This document shows positions 1 through 6,072 of a stretch of DNA of 6,354 bases, one piece after another. Made by a program: the position numbers and the translations under genes. Source of the stretch: an uncultured Propioniciclava sp. Lineage in GTDB: Bacteria; Actinomycetota; Actinomycetes; Propionibacteriales; Propionibacteriaceae. How positions within the stretch are numbered: the first letter of the stretch is position 1; every line of letters starts with the position of its first letter. The notes below the pieces were generated by a model, which was given only the letters and a program-made list of their open reading frames with translations, searched no databases and was not told the origin of the DNA. The stretch spans positions 1 through 6,354 of the forward strand of contig CALMPQ010000227.1 of assembly GCA_937872005.1 (NCBI GenBank). The letters are read 5' to 3'.

Positions 1-130
1 GTGACAGCACCACCGGCTCGGCCACCTGGCCGCCTCCCGGGTGCTCGAGTCGCGGCTGGTCAGAGACCAACGCCGCCGGCGCCGCCTTGTCTTCCTCGTG
101 TGGCTCCACAGCCATCAGTGTTTCGGTCAT
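1..130 (-). CDS. 5' end of an unrecognised gene running off the left edge
   Basis: The first 43 codons of a minus-strand gene are visible, beginning MTETLMAVEPHEEDKAAPAA and continuing through an acidic, Ala/Pro-rich stretch to the window edge with no stop. Two adjacent ATG codons start at 133 and 130. An AAGGGG Shine-Dalgarno-like sequence at 136-141 lies 2 bases from the first and 5 from the second, so the start at 130 is preferred. Codon third positions are G/C rich, as expected for coding sequence here. The visible part looks like a disordered N-terminal leader before a folded domain that is not in the window, so no function can be assigned. It is read in the same direction as the hydrolase upstream, but the paired hairpins at 280-331 lie between them, so it is probably a separate transcription unit. 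Confidence 0.6.
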   Translation of the reverse strand, partial: MTETLMAVEPHEEDKAAPAALVSDQPRLEHPGGGQVAEPVVLS

Positions 131-279
131 CATGACCCCTTCTGCCCAACCGGGCCGTAGGGCCAGTTACACCGTTCCTGCGATAGACCCCGCCGTGGCT
201 GCCGCGGTTACGGGATGTCTGGGCTCGGTGTTCGACGACCGACTCGTTAGGTTCTCGGGCAGGTCAGGACAGTGATGGA

Positions 280-331
280 GGCCCGCCGGCACGTGCCGGC
301 GGGCCCCGGGTTCCGACGGGATGCCCGTCGG
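280..331 (-). terminator. Tandem GC-rich hairpins after the hydrolase gene
   Basis: Two inverted repeats lie in series just past the hydrolase stop codon (344-346). The nearer one is an 8-bp stem with a 3-base loop (arms 313-320 and 324-331, loop ATG). The farther one is a perfect 26-bp palindrome at 280-305 centred on CACGTG. No T-tract follows on the minus strand, which is common for actinomycete terminators. The position supports a role in ending hydrolase transcription before the gene at 130. Because a perfect palindrome has no built-in loop, 280-305 could instead or also be a protein-binding site. Confidence 0.6.
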
Positions 332-343
332 GTCAGGACTCGA

Positions 344-1927
344 TCACGGGGTCGGGTCGACCGTGGGCATGGGGAACACGACGTTCGACAGCGGCTGGAC
401 GCCGATCCGATCCATCATGACGTTGGCCCGCTCGGCGAACAGTTCCTGGCCGTCCTTGGTGAGGTAGCCGGCGTTGCGTAGCTTGTTGTCGTGGGCGCGG
501 AGCTTGCCGAGGTAGGTGTTGCGGTTGTTCCACTGGCTGTAGAACTCCTGCTTCGAGATCGGGTTGGCGACGCCGTTCATGTCGCCGGGCGTCGCGAAGC
601 CGCGGAACTCGGCGAGGGTGAGGTCCATCAGGCCGTAGCGGACACCGCCGGTCACGTTGCCGTGGTTGTCGCGGATGAGTTCGCCGTTGGCGTCTCGGTC
701 GAACCACTGGGTGGGCGGCAGCGCTTTGCCCTTCTGGTGGTTGTCGATCAGCGCCTGGCCGGCTGCGGTCATGGCGGGTTCCATCGGGTAGGGGGTGAAC
801 TGGGTCGGGAAGACGCGGGGAGGGCGTCCGGCCTTGAGCAGTTCGTTGTTGTGCGGCACGACAGTCGACCAGGAGAACGTGTGGCCGGTGCCGGGTACCT
901 GCCACACGCGCGTCTGGTCGTCCAAGGGGCGGGGGAGCAGGGCCTGCGTGGGGAAGACGTGCCTGTCCGCCTCCGAGTCCACGACTACCCAGGGCACGTC
1001 GATGTCGACCGGCGTGGCCGGGCCTGCGATGGCCCCGGTCGCGCTGAGCACCTTGCCCTGGAACTCGCCGTCGCGGATGGACCGCTCGATCCAGTTGCCC
1101 GCGGCGCTCAGGTAGCCGTCGTAGACGTGCTTGCCGTTCTTGGCGTCGGTGACGGCGTTGTGGAAGTTGTTGACGTAGGTGTTCAGGTACATGCTCGACT
1201 GCGACTGCCCGATCAGGAAGACGCTCTTGGCCTTGATGCCGCCGAGGATCTGCTGGCCGGCCTGGGGGTCACGGACGGCGTTGCCGACCTGGGTGAGGAT
1301 GTCCCAGGCCAGACCCGTCTCGGTGCAGGGCACCTCTCCCCAGGCGCCGGCGAAGGAGTAGTCACACGCCCCGGTGAGCGGCTCGTCGTACCAACTGATC
1401 GACTCGTACCGTTCCGGGTCGAAGGTGTGCAGGGCGTCGACGTTGACCGGCTTGCTGGTCACGCCGATGTAGGTGTGGCCGTTGGCGAGGATGTTCGTGG
1501 ACAGGCGCCGCCACATGTCCTCGATGTCGTAGCCGTTGGACGCGTTGTAGATGTCGACGAAGACGGTGCCGGAGGCCTTGTTCGGGCGTGCCGGGTGACG
1601 CACCAGGATACGGTTGGTGTAGGGCACGTCGGCGCGGTGGACGCCCAGGGATCCGTCGGCCTTGGTGTACACATTGGCGTTGCCGCTGAGGAAGAACTCC
1701 TCCTCCACGAAGCCGGACGCCGCCAGGTCGACCGGGACCCGAGCATGGTCGGCCGCGTTGAACGGGTAGGAATCGGGGGTGCGTGGCACCCACTGGACGT
1801 TCGGGACGGCCGTCATCTCGTCGGTCGTCACGTCGCCCGGTTGGGCTGAAGCGGTAGCGGGCAGCATCGTCGCGATCAGCGCTGCCGCACCTAGGGTGGC
1901 GAGGCCGCGTCTCACAGAGTTCTTCAT
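344..1927 (-). CDS. Secreted alpha/beta hydrolase (Abhydrolase_10-like)
   Basis: This is a 527-residue protein with a classical Sec signal: a basic MKNSVRRG start, a hydrophobic core to about residue 23, and an A-S-A cleavage site after residue 28. The mature protein resembles the alpha/beta hydrolase domain proteins of Pfam Abhydrolase_10, a large secreted family with mostly unknown substrates. The probable nucleophile is Ser242 in the elbow VFLIGQSQSSMYL. The probable histidine is His349 in QVPGTGHTFSW, and the acid is likely among Asp317, Glu319 and Asp321 (VVVDSEADRH). Cys188 and Cys201 could form a disulfide outside the cell. The start at 1927 is chosen because AAGGA lies 9 bases upstream. 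An ATG at 1933 is only 3 bases from it, and a TTG at 1978 would bury the signal peptide. The elbow has Ser where the usual G-x-S-x-G has its last Gly. An esterase-like or related hydrolase activity is inferred; the substrate is unknown. Confidence 0.85.
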   Translation of the reverse strand: MKNSVRRGLATLGAAALIATMLPATASAQPGDVTTDEMTAVPNVQWVPRTPDSYPFNAADHARVPVDLAASGFVEEEFFLSGNANVYTKADGSLGVHRADVPYTNRILVRHPARPNKASGTVFVDIYNASNGYDIEDMWRRLSTNILANGHTYIGVTSKPVNVDALHTFDPERYESISWYDEPLTGACDYSFAGAWGEVPCTETGLAWDILTQVGNAVRDPQAGQQILGGIKAKSVFLIGQSQSSMYLNTYVNNFHNAVTDAKNGKHVYDGYLSAAGNWIERSIRDGEFQGKVLSATGAIAGPATPVDIDVPWVVVDSEADRHVFPTQALLPRPLDDQTRVWQVPGTGHTFSWSTVVPHNNELLKAGRPPRVFPTQFTPYPMEPAMTAAGQALIDNHQKGKALPPTQWFDRDANGELIRDNHGNVTGGVRYGLMDLTLAEFRGFATPGDMNGVANPISKQEFYSQWNNRNTYLGKLRAHDNKLRNAGYLTKDGQELFAERANVMMDRIGVQPLSNVVFPMPTVDPTP

Positions 1928-2079
1928 GGGCATGCTTCCTTGCAGCTCGAAGTGATGGTTCAGGCAGCGTCCCACCAAACCAGAAGGCCGGGGAGGCGTT
2001 GCCGTCGATTGCCGTGCGCGGGCGCCACGACCCGGGCGCTGTGGACCTGCACGGTTGGGGGCGAGGAGTGCTCGTGTCG

Positions 2080-2712
2080 CTAGCGATAGACGTTGCGGGC
2101 GGGGGCTGGTCCGGGCACCCCGCGGGGAGACCGGGACGTGGCGCTGGGACGGCCAATGACGGTCTCATGTGCGCTCATGGCCTCGGCATGCGCCAGGCGG
2201 GTCTTGATCCGGCTGCCGTCGCAGAGCGAGCTCTGGGCGGCAGCGCGGGGGTCGCGGTCTCAGGCTTCGACCAGGTCGTGGAGGGCTGTCCGGAGCACGC
2301 TGGCGGGGAGCTCGACACGCTCGGCGACGTCTTGCGTGCCGGTCTTCCAGCGTTAGGGCGGGGTCGCGGCGATGACCCGGAGAGCTTCGATGGCGGCCTC
2401 GTTGGCGGGGAGGTGGGCGAACCGTTCGTCGACGAGCTGGTCGGCGAGCGGAGTCGCGTTCTGGAGCGCCTTGGTGAGGACGTCGGCGCGTCCGCTGACG
2501 AGGAGGTCTGCCGGGTCGGTGCCGTCGGGGAGGGCGGCGCGGCGGGGGTCGTGGCCGTGGGGGGAGAGGATCCAGTAGTCGCGCTCGGCGGCGACGCGTC
2601 CGGCAAGGTCGGCGTCGGTGGCGACGATGGGCGTCCGGTGCTCGTGCTGGCGGAGTTGCGCCGCCTGGTCGTCGGTGAGCGACGCGCCGAGGGGCGCGAC
2701 GCCGACGTAAGC
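2080..2712 (-). pseudogene. 5'-truncated TOPRIM-domain protein remnant with in-frame stops
   Basis: Read on the minus strand from 2709, the frame opens with YVGVAPLGASLTDDQAAQL, then PIVATDADLAGRVAAERDYW and GTDPADLL. These are the back half of a TOPRIM fold: the D-x-D acidic motif in ATDADLAG, and the Gly-Asp-Pro motif known from DnaG-type primases. Actinomycete mobile elements carry large TOPRIM proteins of this type in replication or transfer roles. The glutamate-containing first TOPRIM motif and everything N-terminal are missing. A TAA at 2353-2355 interrupts the frame after 118 codons. The same frame then continues in coding-like style (RWKTGTQDVAERVELPASVL) to a TGA at 2260-2262, and again (DRDPRAAAQSSL, SRIKTRLAHAEAM) to a TAG at 2080-2082. 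No start with a ribosome binding site is present. I infer a dead gene. The family identity is recognised from motifs, not from a search. Confidence 0.7.
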
Positions 2713-2749
2713 GCTGTACAAGACCAAGCTCGCCGAGATCGCCGCGTCG

Positions 2750-3589
2750 GTGGGTCCCGCCCCGACCGAAGCGGAAGAACACGGGTTGTGGCTGCAGCGG
2801 ACGGCTGACCCGACCGGGTGGGAGCAGCAGGCGGGGCTACGGCATGCGCGGTTCGTGCTGGAGTGGAACGCCCGCCGACTGGCGGTCTGGGACCGTGACA
2901 TCGACGCGATCATCGCCACCCACGCCCGCGACCGGAAGGTCGCCGCCTGGCTGGAGGACACCGCCAAGGCCTTCGCCGAGATCGGCGAGACCGACTTGGC
3001 GATCGACTGGGCGCGCCAGGCGACCTTCTTCGACCGGGGCCACCAATCGGTCCACGCCGCCCGCCTCTGGTGCCGGCTGCTGGCCGAGCACCGGCCGGCC
3101 GAGGAACTCACCGCCCGGCTGGCGGTGTTCGATCGGTGGCCGACCGCTACCCACGCCGACGGCGTCCGGGCTGCTGCCGGCCAGGCGTGGCCCGACCACC
3201 GAGAGCGCGTGATGGACGCGCTGAGCCAGCGGCCGGCCGAGGCCGTGTCGTTCGCCTTGCACTCCTTGGACGACGTCGCGTTGGCGTGGGAGTTGGCCCA
3301 CTCGCTCGGTCTGGACGAGCCCGGCCTGTGGGGAACCCTGGCTGACCGGTACGAGAAGGTCGATCCGCTCGCCGTCGTGCCGATCCACACCCGGCAGGTG
3401 CTCGATCATCTTGAGCACCCCGATGCCCAGCACTACCGCGCCGCGGCGCGGAAGCTCGCCCACCTGCGCGCGCTCACCCGCGACACCGAGATGGCCGGCG
3501 GCGTCGACGCGCTGGTCGCCGACCTGCGGAAGGCCCACCGCCGGCGTCCGCGGTTGCAGCAGGAGTTCACCCGGGCTGGCCTGCCCTGA
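2750..3589 (+). CDS. Probably 5'-truncated helical protein, SWIM-zinc-finger-protein-like C-terminal region
   Basis: There are 279 codons from a GTG at 2750, but the frame stays coding-like upstream (ALYKTKLAEIAASVGPAPTE) back to a TAA at 2708-2710. The GTG has no Shine-Dalgarno sequence, so the true 5' end appears lost at the junction with the TOPRIM remnant. The protein is rich in Ala, Trp, Arg and Glu and forms repeated amphipathic helices. Examples are AWLEDTAKAFAEIGETDLAI near residues 66-85 and DVALAWELAHSLGL near 175-188, giving a TPR- or HEAT-like solenoid. The tail AHRRRPRLQQEFTRAGLP resembles the C-terminal region of actinobacterial proteins that carry an N-terminal SWIM zinc finger. 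No zinc-binding Cys/His cluster is present in the surviving part. No catalytic motif is seen. It may be a translated fragment or a pseudogene; the SWIM link is from memory of the family and is tentative. Confidence 0.6.
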   Translation: MGPAPTEAEEHGLWLQRTADPTGWEQQAGLRHARFVLEWNARRLAVWDRDIDAIIATHARDRKVAAWLEDTAKAFAEIGETDLAIDWARQATFFDRGHQSVHAARLWCRLLAEHRPAEELTARLAVFDRWPTATHADGVRAAAGQAWPDHRERVMDALSQRPAEAVSFALHSLDDVALAWELAHSLGLDEPGLWGTLADRYEKVDPLAVVPIHTRQVLDHLEHPDAQHYRAAARKLAHLRALTRDTEMAGGVDALVADLRKAHRRRPRLQQEFTRAGLP

Positions 3590-3773
3590 CCCTTGGTTCC
3601 TCGGCTTCCTGCTGGACGGGACTGAGGAGCCGGCCGGCCAAGAGTTGGAGGCTGGCCTCGCCGGGGGCGTCCGACACGGCGACCTTGCCCCACCACGTGC
3701 CATCGACGCCGGTCACCCAAGCGACCAGCAGTCCCCGCTGCTTCTCGGCGACGTTGCCTGCATGAGCTTTCAC
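3567..3773 (-). CDS. Small protein of unknown function, 68 residues
   Basis: A GTG start at 3773 is preceded by AGGAGG four bases away (AGGAGGCACCGTG), a near-perfect ribosome binding site and the main reason for the call. The product begins VKAHAGNVAEKQRGLLVAWV and continues with GVDGTWWGKVAVSD and a short Leu-rich segment (LQLLAGRLLSPV). The pattern of short beta-strand-like blocks with Trp and Gly turns suggests a small beta-rich domain. The last 15 or so residues are charged and probably disordered. There is no signal peptide, membrane segment or cysteine. The gene is convergent with the one ending at 3589 and overlaps its last 23 bases. Its frame is open upstream to 3821, but no better start is seen there. 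No family is recognised. Confidence 0.55.
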   Translation of the reverse strand: MKAHAGNVAEKQRGLLVAWVTGVDGTWWGKVAVSDAPGEASLQLLAGRLLSPVQQEAEEPRVRAGQPG

Positions 3774-3834
3774 GGTGCCTCCTGGGAAAGACTGACCCCA
3801 TCCTGCCCACTGACGCCGCAACCTTGTGAGTCAC

Positions 3835-3951
3835 GTGGCGGAACTCGGCGGCCCCGACACTGCGGTGCTCGCAAACGTGCCGGTCTTGGTCGCCCACAAG
3901 GACCAGCTAGGCCGACCTCTGTGGCTGAGCCTACGGGACTGCAGCACGTGA
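3835..3951 (+). other. Possible tiny ORF or gene remnant, 38 codons
   Basis: Between the 68-residue gene and the AlbA_2 gene, one plus-strand frame reads like real protein: DTAVLANVPVLVAHKDQLGR followed by PLWLSLRDCST and a TGA. About 80 percent of its third positions are G or C, above what a random frame of this gap would show. It could start at GTG 3835 or GTG 3826; the frame is closed upstream by a TGA at 3811-3813. Neither start has a recognisable Shine-Dalgarno sequence, so it may be the remaining tail of a lost gene rather than an active one. No family is recognised. Confidence 0.3.
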
Positions 3952-3970
3952 GAACGATCAGTTTCCCCTG

Positions 3971-4008
3971 GTTTTGATCTAGGATGAGTTCCGGTACCAA
4001 GTCAAAAC
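3971..4008. promoter_or_regulatory. Inverted repeat around a putative promoter of the AlbA_2 gene
   Basis: A perfect 7-base inverted repeat, GTTTTGA at 3971-3977 and TCAAAAC at 4002-4008, is separated by 24 bases. It lies 13 bases upstream of the GTG start of the AlbA_2/ATPase gene. Between the arms is TAGGAT (3980-3985), a fair actinomycete -10 box; no good -35 box sits at the usual distance. The arms are A/T rich against a G/C-rich background, which makes them stand out. The layout suits an operator for autoregulation by the winged-helix product of the following gene. That role is inferred. Confidence 0.4.
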
Positions 4009-4021
4009 TGAGGGATAGCGC

Positions 4022-5779
4022 GTGGATTCTGATGTGACGAGCACGCTGGACGCCGTGCGTGCGGGTAGAAGGCCGTCTGAACTGGAGAGCATGACGCTGG
4101 ACTTCAAGACAGTCGGCCGCTCGATCGGGGACACCTTGAAGTACCTTGCGGAGGCTGCCGCCTGCTTCGCAAACGCCGAGGGCGGCAAGATCATCGTGGG
4201 CGTCCGGGATGCGGTAGCGGGTGCTGAGGCCTTCGTCGGTTCTCGGCTTGACCCCGTGGCCACCGTGGGAAGAATCTACGAGCTCACCGAGCCGGGGCTG
4301 ATCGTGATCGTCAACACGGAGTTCTACCACGGTGTCGAATTGAGTGTCATCACGGTGCCCCGGAGCCCCGATATTCATCAGGTTGGAGGCCGCGCGACCG
4401 AGCGCGTGGGGTCGTCGTGCCGACCGATGAGCGCTGCTCGGATAGCAACGGTCTTGGCAGACCGCCGCGGCGACGACTGGTCCAGCAAGGACTCAGGTCT
4501 GACGCTGGAGGCAGTGAGCCCCATTGCCGAAGCCGTCGTGCGTGAGTTGCTGGCTCAGGCGCCGGACCAGGAGCGGAATGCGTGGGGCCGACTCCCTTGG
4601 CCTGATGTCTGCCGCAGGCTGGGTGTTGCCACCGATGGCCGGTTCACCAACGCGGGCGCCTTGTTGTTCACCGATACGGGCCGAATCCATGCACAGTACG
4701 TCCGGCGGGCGGCGAACTCAGGCTTGCTGTCAGCGAACGACGACATCAAGGGTCCTGGCGTGAACGCCATACGCCGAGTCCTGGAACTGATCGAAGGCCG
4801 CATCGAGAGAACGGCGATCCTTACCCCAGGGGGGCAGCAGCTGTTGATCGGTGACCTGCCCGATACGGCCGTGCGCGAGGCGGTGGTCAACGCGTTCATG
4901 CACCGTGACTATCGGACTCCCGAGGTCATTCGGTTGGAGCACGACGCGAGCAGGTTGCGGGTTACCTCCCCCGGTGGGTTCGTCCCCGGCGTCACGGTCG
5001 ACAATGTCCTCACCGTGTCGTCGCGGTCGCGGAACCTGTCCTTGGCGCAGGCAATTCGTGCGCTCGGCTTGGCCGAATCTGCCGGGGTAGGGGTCGATCG
5101 TATGTACGCCTCCATGACTGCCGTCGGTCATCAGCCGCCGCGGTTCACCACTGACGGCTTCACCGTTGAGGCGCTCTTGGTGGGTGGGCCTCCCAACGAG
5201 CCGTTGGCGCGGTTCGTGGCTGATCTGCCCGAGGACAGACGCGGTGATCCCGACACGCTGCTCGTCCTGCTCTACCTGCTCGATCACCGCACCACCACGG
5301 CTTCCCGGATGGCCAAGCTGGTCCAGAAGTCCGAAGCAGAGGTTGAGGCGAAGCTCATGGAGTTGTCGGCACCTGGGGTCGCTCTGATCGAAAGGACCGC
5401 GGACACCGCGCACAGCAGCAGGGGTGAGTACCGCCTCGTGGGGGAAGCGATCCGCGCCTTGGGTGTTGCGGTGTCGTACCGTGCCCGCTCCGGGGACGAC
5501 ACGGACCAGAAGATCGTCACGGTCGTCCGCGAGATCGGCAGCATCACCGGCCGAGTCGTTCAGACGATGTTTGACGTTCAACCCGCCACGGCGTCGCGCA
5601 TCCTCTCCGACCTGGTGGACCGTGGTGTCCTGGTCAAGACCAGCAAGGCGACCCGCGGGCCTGCAGTGACGTATGGGCCAGGGCCGAAGTTCCCCTCCAC
5701 GCGTCGAAGCCGACCGCAAGCGCCGGATGGTCCCGCCCAATCCACGCTGACCCTCGAGGAGACGCCGATCAACGACTAA
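4022..5779 (+). CDS. AlbA_2 (Schlafen-type) / GHKL ATPase / winged-helix protein
   Basis: This 585-residue protein has the architecture of the COG2865 group of predicted regulators. Residues about 15-125 form an AlbA_2 (Schlafen-like) domain, with Glu22 and LDFK (26-29) followed by FANAEGGKIIVGVRD (49-63). Residues about 270-385 form a GHKL-type ATPase module of the HATPase_c_4 kind: the N-box region REAVVNAFMHRDY (285-297) with Asn290, the SPGGF loop (316-320), RN at 337-338, and ESAGVGVDRM (352-361). The C-terminal part holds two likely winged helices, about 408-472 and 495-550; the second contains TASRILSDLVDRGVLVKT. The tail is Pro/Arg-rich. The GTG at 4022 has GAGGGA six bases upstream. 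Length and motifs look complete. AlbA_2 domains occur in both transcription regulators and phage-defence proteins; which applies here is unknown. It sits 293 bases before the excisionase gene, in the same direction. Confidence 0.88.
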   Translation: MDSDVTSTLDAVRAGRRPSELESMTLDFKTVGRSIGDTLKYLAEAAACFANAEGGKIIVGVRDAVAGAEAFVGSRLDPVATVGRIYELTEPGLIVIVNTEFYHGVELSVITVPRSPDIHQVGGRATERVGSSCRPMSAARIATVLADRRGDDWSSKDSGLTLEAVSPIAEAVVRELLAQAPDQERNAWGRLPWPDVCRRLGVATDGRFTNAGALLFTDTGRIHAQYVRRAANSGLLSANDDIKGPGVNAIRRVLELIEGRIERTAILTPGGQQLLIGDLPDTAVREAVVNAFMHRDYRTPEVIRLEHDASRLRVTSPGGFVPGVTVDNVLTVSSRSRNLSLAQAIRALGLAESAGVGVDRMYASMTAVGHQPPRFTTDGFTVEALLVGGPPNEPLARFVADLPEDRRGDPDTLLVLLYLLDHRTTTASRMAKLVQKSEAEVEAKLMELSAPGVALIERTADTAHSSRGEYRLVGEAIRALGVAVSYRARSGDDTDQKIVTVVREIGSITGRVVQTMFDVQPATASRILSDLVDRGVLVKTSKATRGPAVTYGPGPKFPSTRRSRPQAPDGPAQSTLTLEETPIND

Positions 5780-6072
5780 CCCACGCGACCCGCCCCCTTG
5801 ACCTCGGGAGCCGGTAGCGCTCACAAGTCCGAGCATGTCGGGAGGGCTGGACGGCACTTGGAGTTGTCGGCAACGGCGTTCGAGAAAAGCCGTCAGACGA
5901 CTTACCAGCCGTAGCGCTCGCAGGTGGAAACCGTGCAGACCGAAACGGCGTGACCACCATTCTGCGAAGCGGGAGGTACGGATTTCGCGCGGGGTGTCCG
6001 TGAAGGGCTTGCGTGGTCACTTCTGGAGGGTGAAGGACGACACCAGCGTCCGTCGATCACCGAGGAGATGAC
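5780..6072. other. Gap before the excisionase gene with short repeats
   Basis: No convincing gene is seen here; the open frames on both strands are Arg-rich and shadow-like. It contains two imperfect direct copies of about 19-20 bases, AGCCGGTAGCGCTCACAAGT at 5809-5828 and AGCCGTAGCGCTCGCAGGT at 5907-5925, sharing the core GTAGCGCTC. A perfect 8-base inverted repeat, GTGACCAC at 5950-5957 and GTGGTCAC at 6013-6020, spans 71 bases. Regions upstream of excisionase genes usually carry their promoter and sometimes binding sites for the excisionase or its repressor, so these repeats are candidate sites. No clear -35/-10 pair was found, and no tRNA 3' end that would mark an attachment site. Confidence 0.35.

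Noticed and set aside
134..279. Promoter for the left-edge gene
   Set aside because: TGTAAC and TCTATC were considered as -10 boxes on the minus strand, but neither has a fitting -35 box.
491..1849. Long plus-strand open frame of 452 codons opposite the hydrolase
   Set aside because: It is entirely antisense to the well-supported hydrolase, is Val/Gly/Asp-rich with no recognisable motif, and is the usual GC-rich mirror frame.
1928..2079. Promoter for the hydrolase gene in its upstream gap
   Set aside because: TTGGTG with a 17-base spacer to TCACTT was considered, but the -10 match is poor. A direct repeat GGGCGC near 2020-2040 is too short to call.
1999..2808. Plus-strand open frame of 269 codons
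   Set aside because: It lies antisense to the TOPRIM remnant, whose frame has recognisable motifs; the plus frame is Gly/Val/Arg-rich and motif-free.
2713..3390. Upstream extension of the TOPRIM minus frame to a start at 3390
   Set aside because: The frame is open there, but its translation (Ser/Arg/Trp-rich) is only the mirror of the plus-strand helical protein, so it is not part of a TOPRIM gene.
4730..5857. Minus-strand open frame of 375 codons opposite the AlbA_2 gene
   Set aside because: It is a mirror frame of a gene with clear domain motifs, it has no family features of its own, and no ribosome binding site was identified.
5835..6071. Plus-strand open frame of 78 codons ending at the excisionase start
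   Set aside because: It is very Arg-rich, has no motif and no ribosome binding site, and its codon pattern is not coding-like; treated as non-coding.
5780..6072. tRNA or attachment-site core near the excisionase gene
   Set aside because: No cloverleaf, T-arm motif or tRNA 3' end was found on either strand; the attachment site probably lies beyond the integrase.
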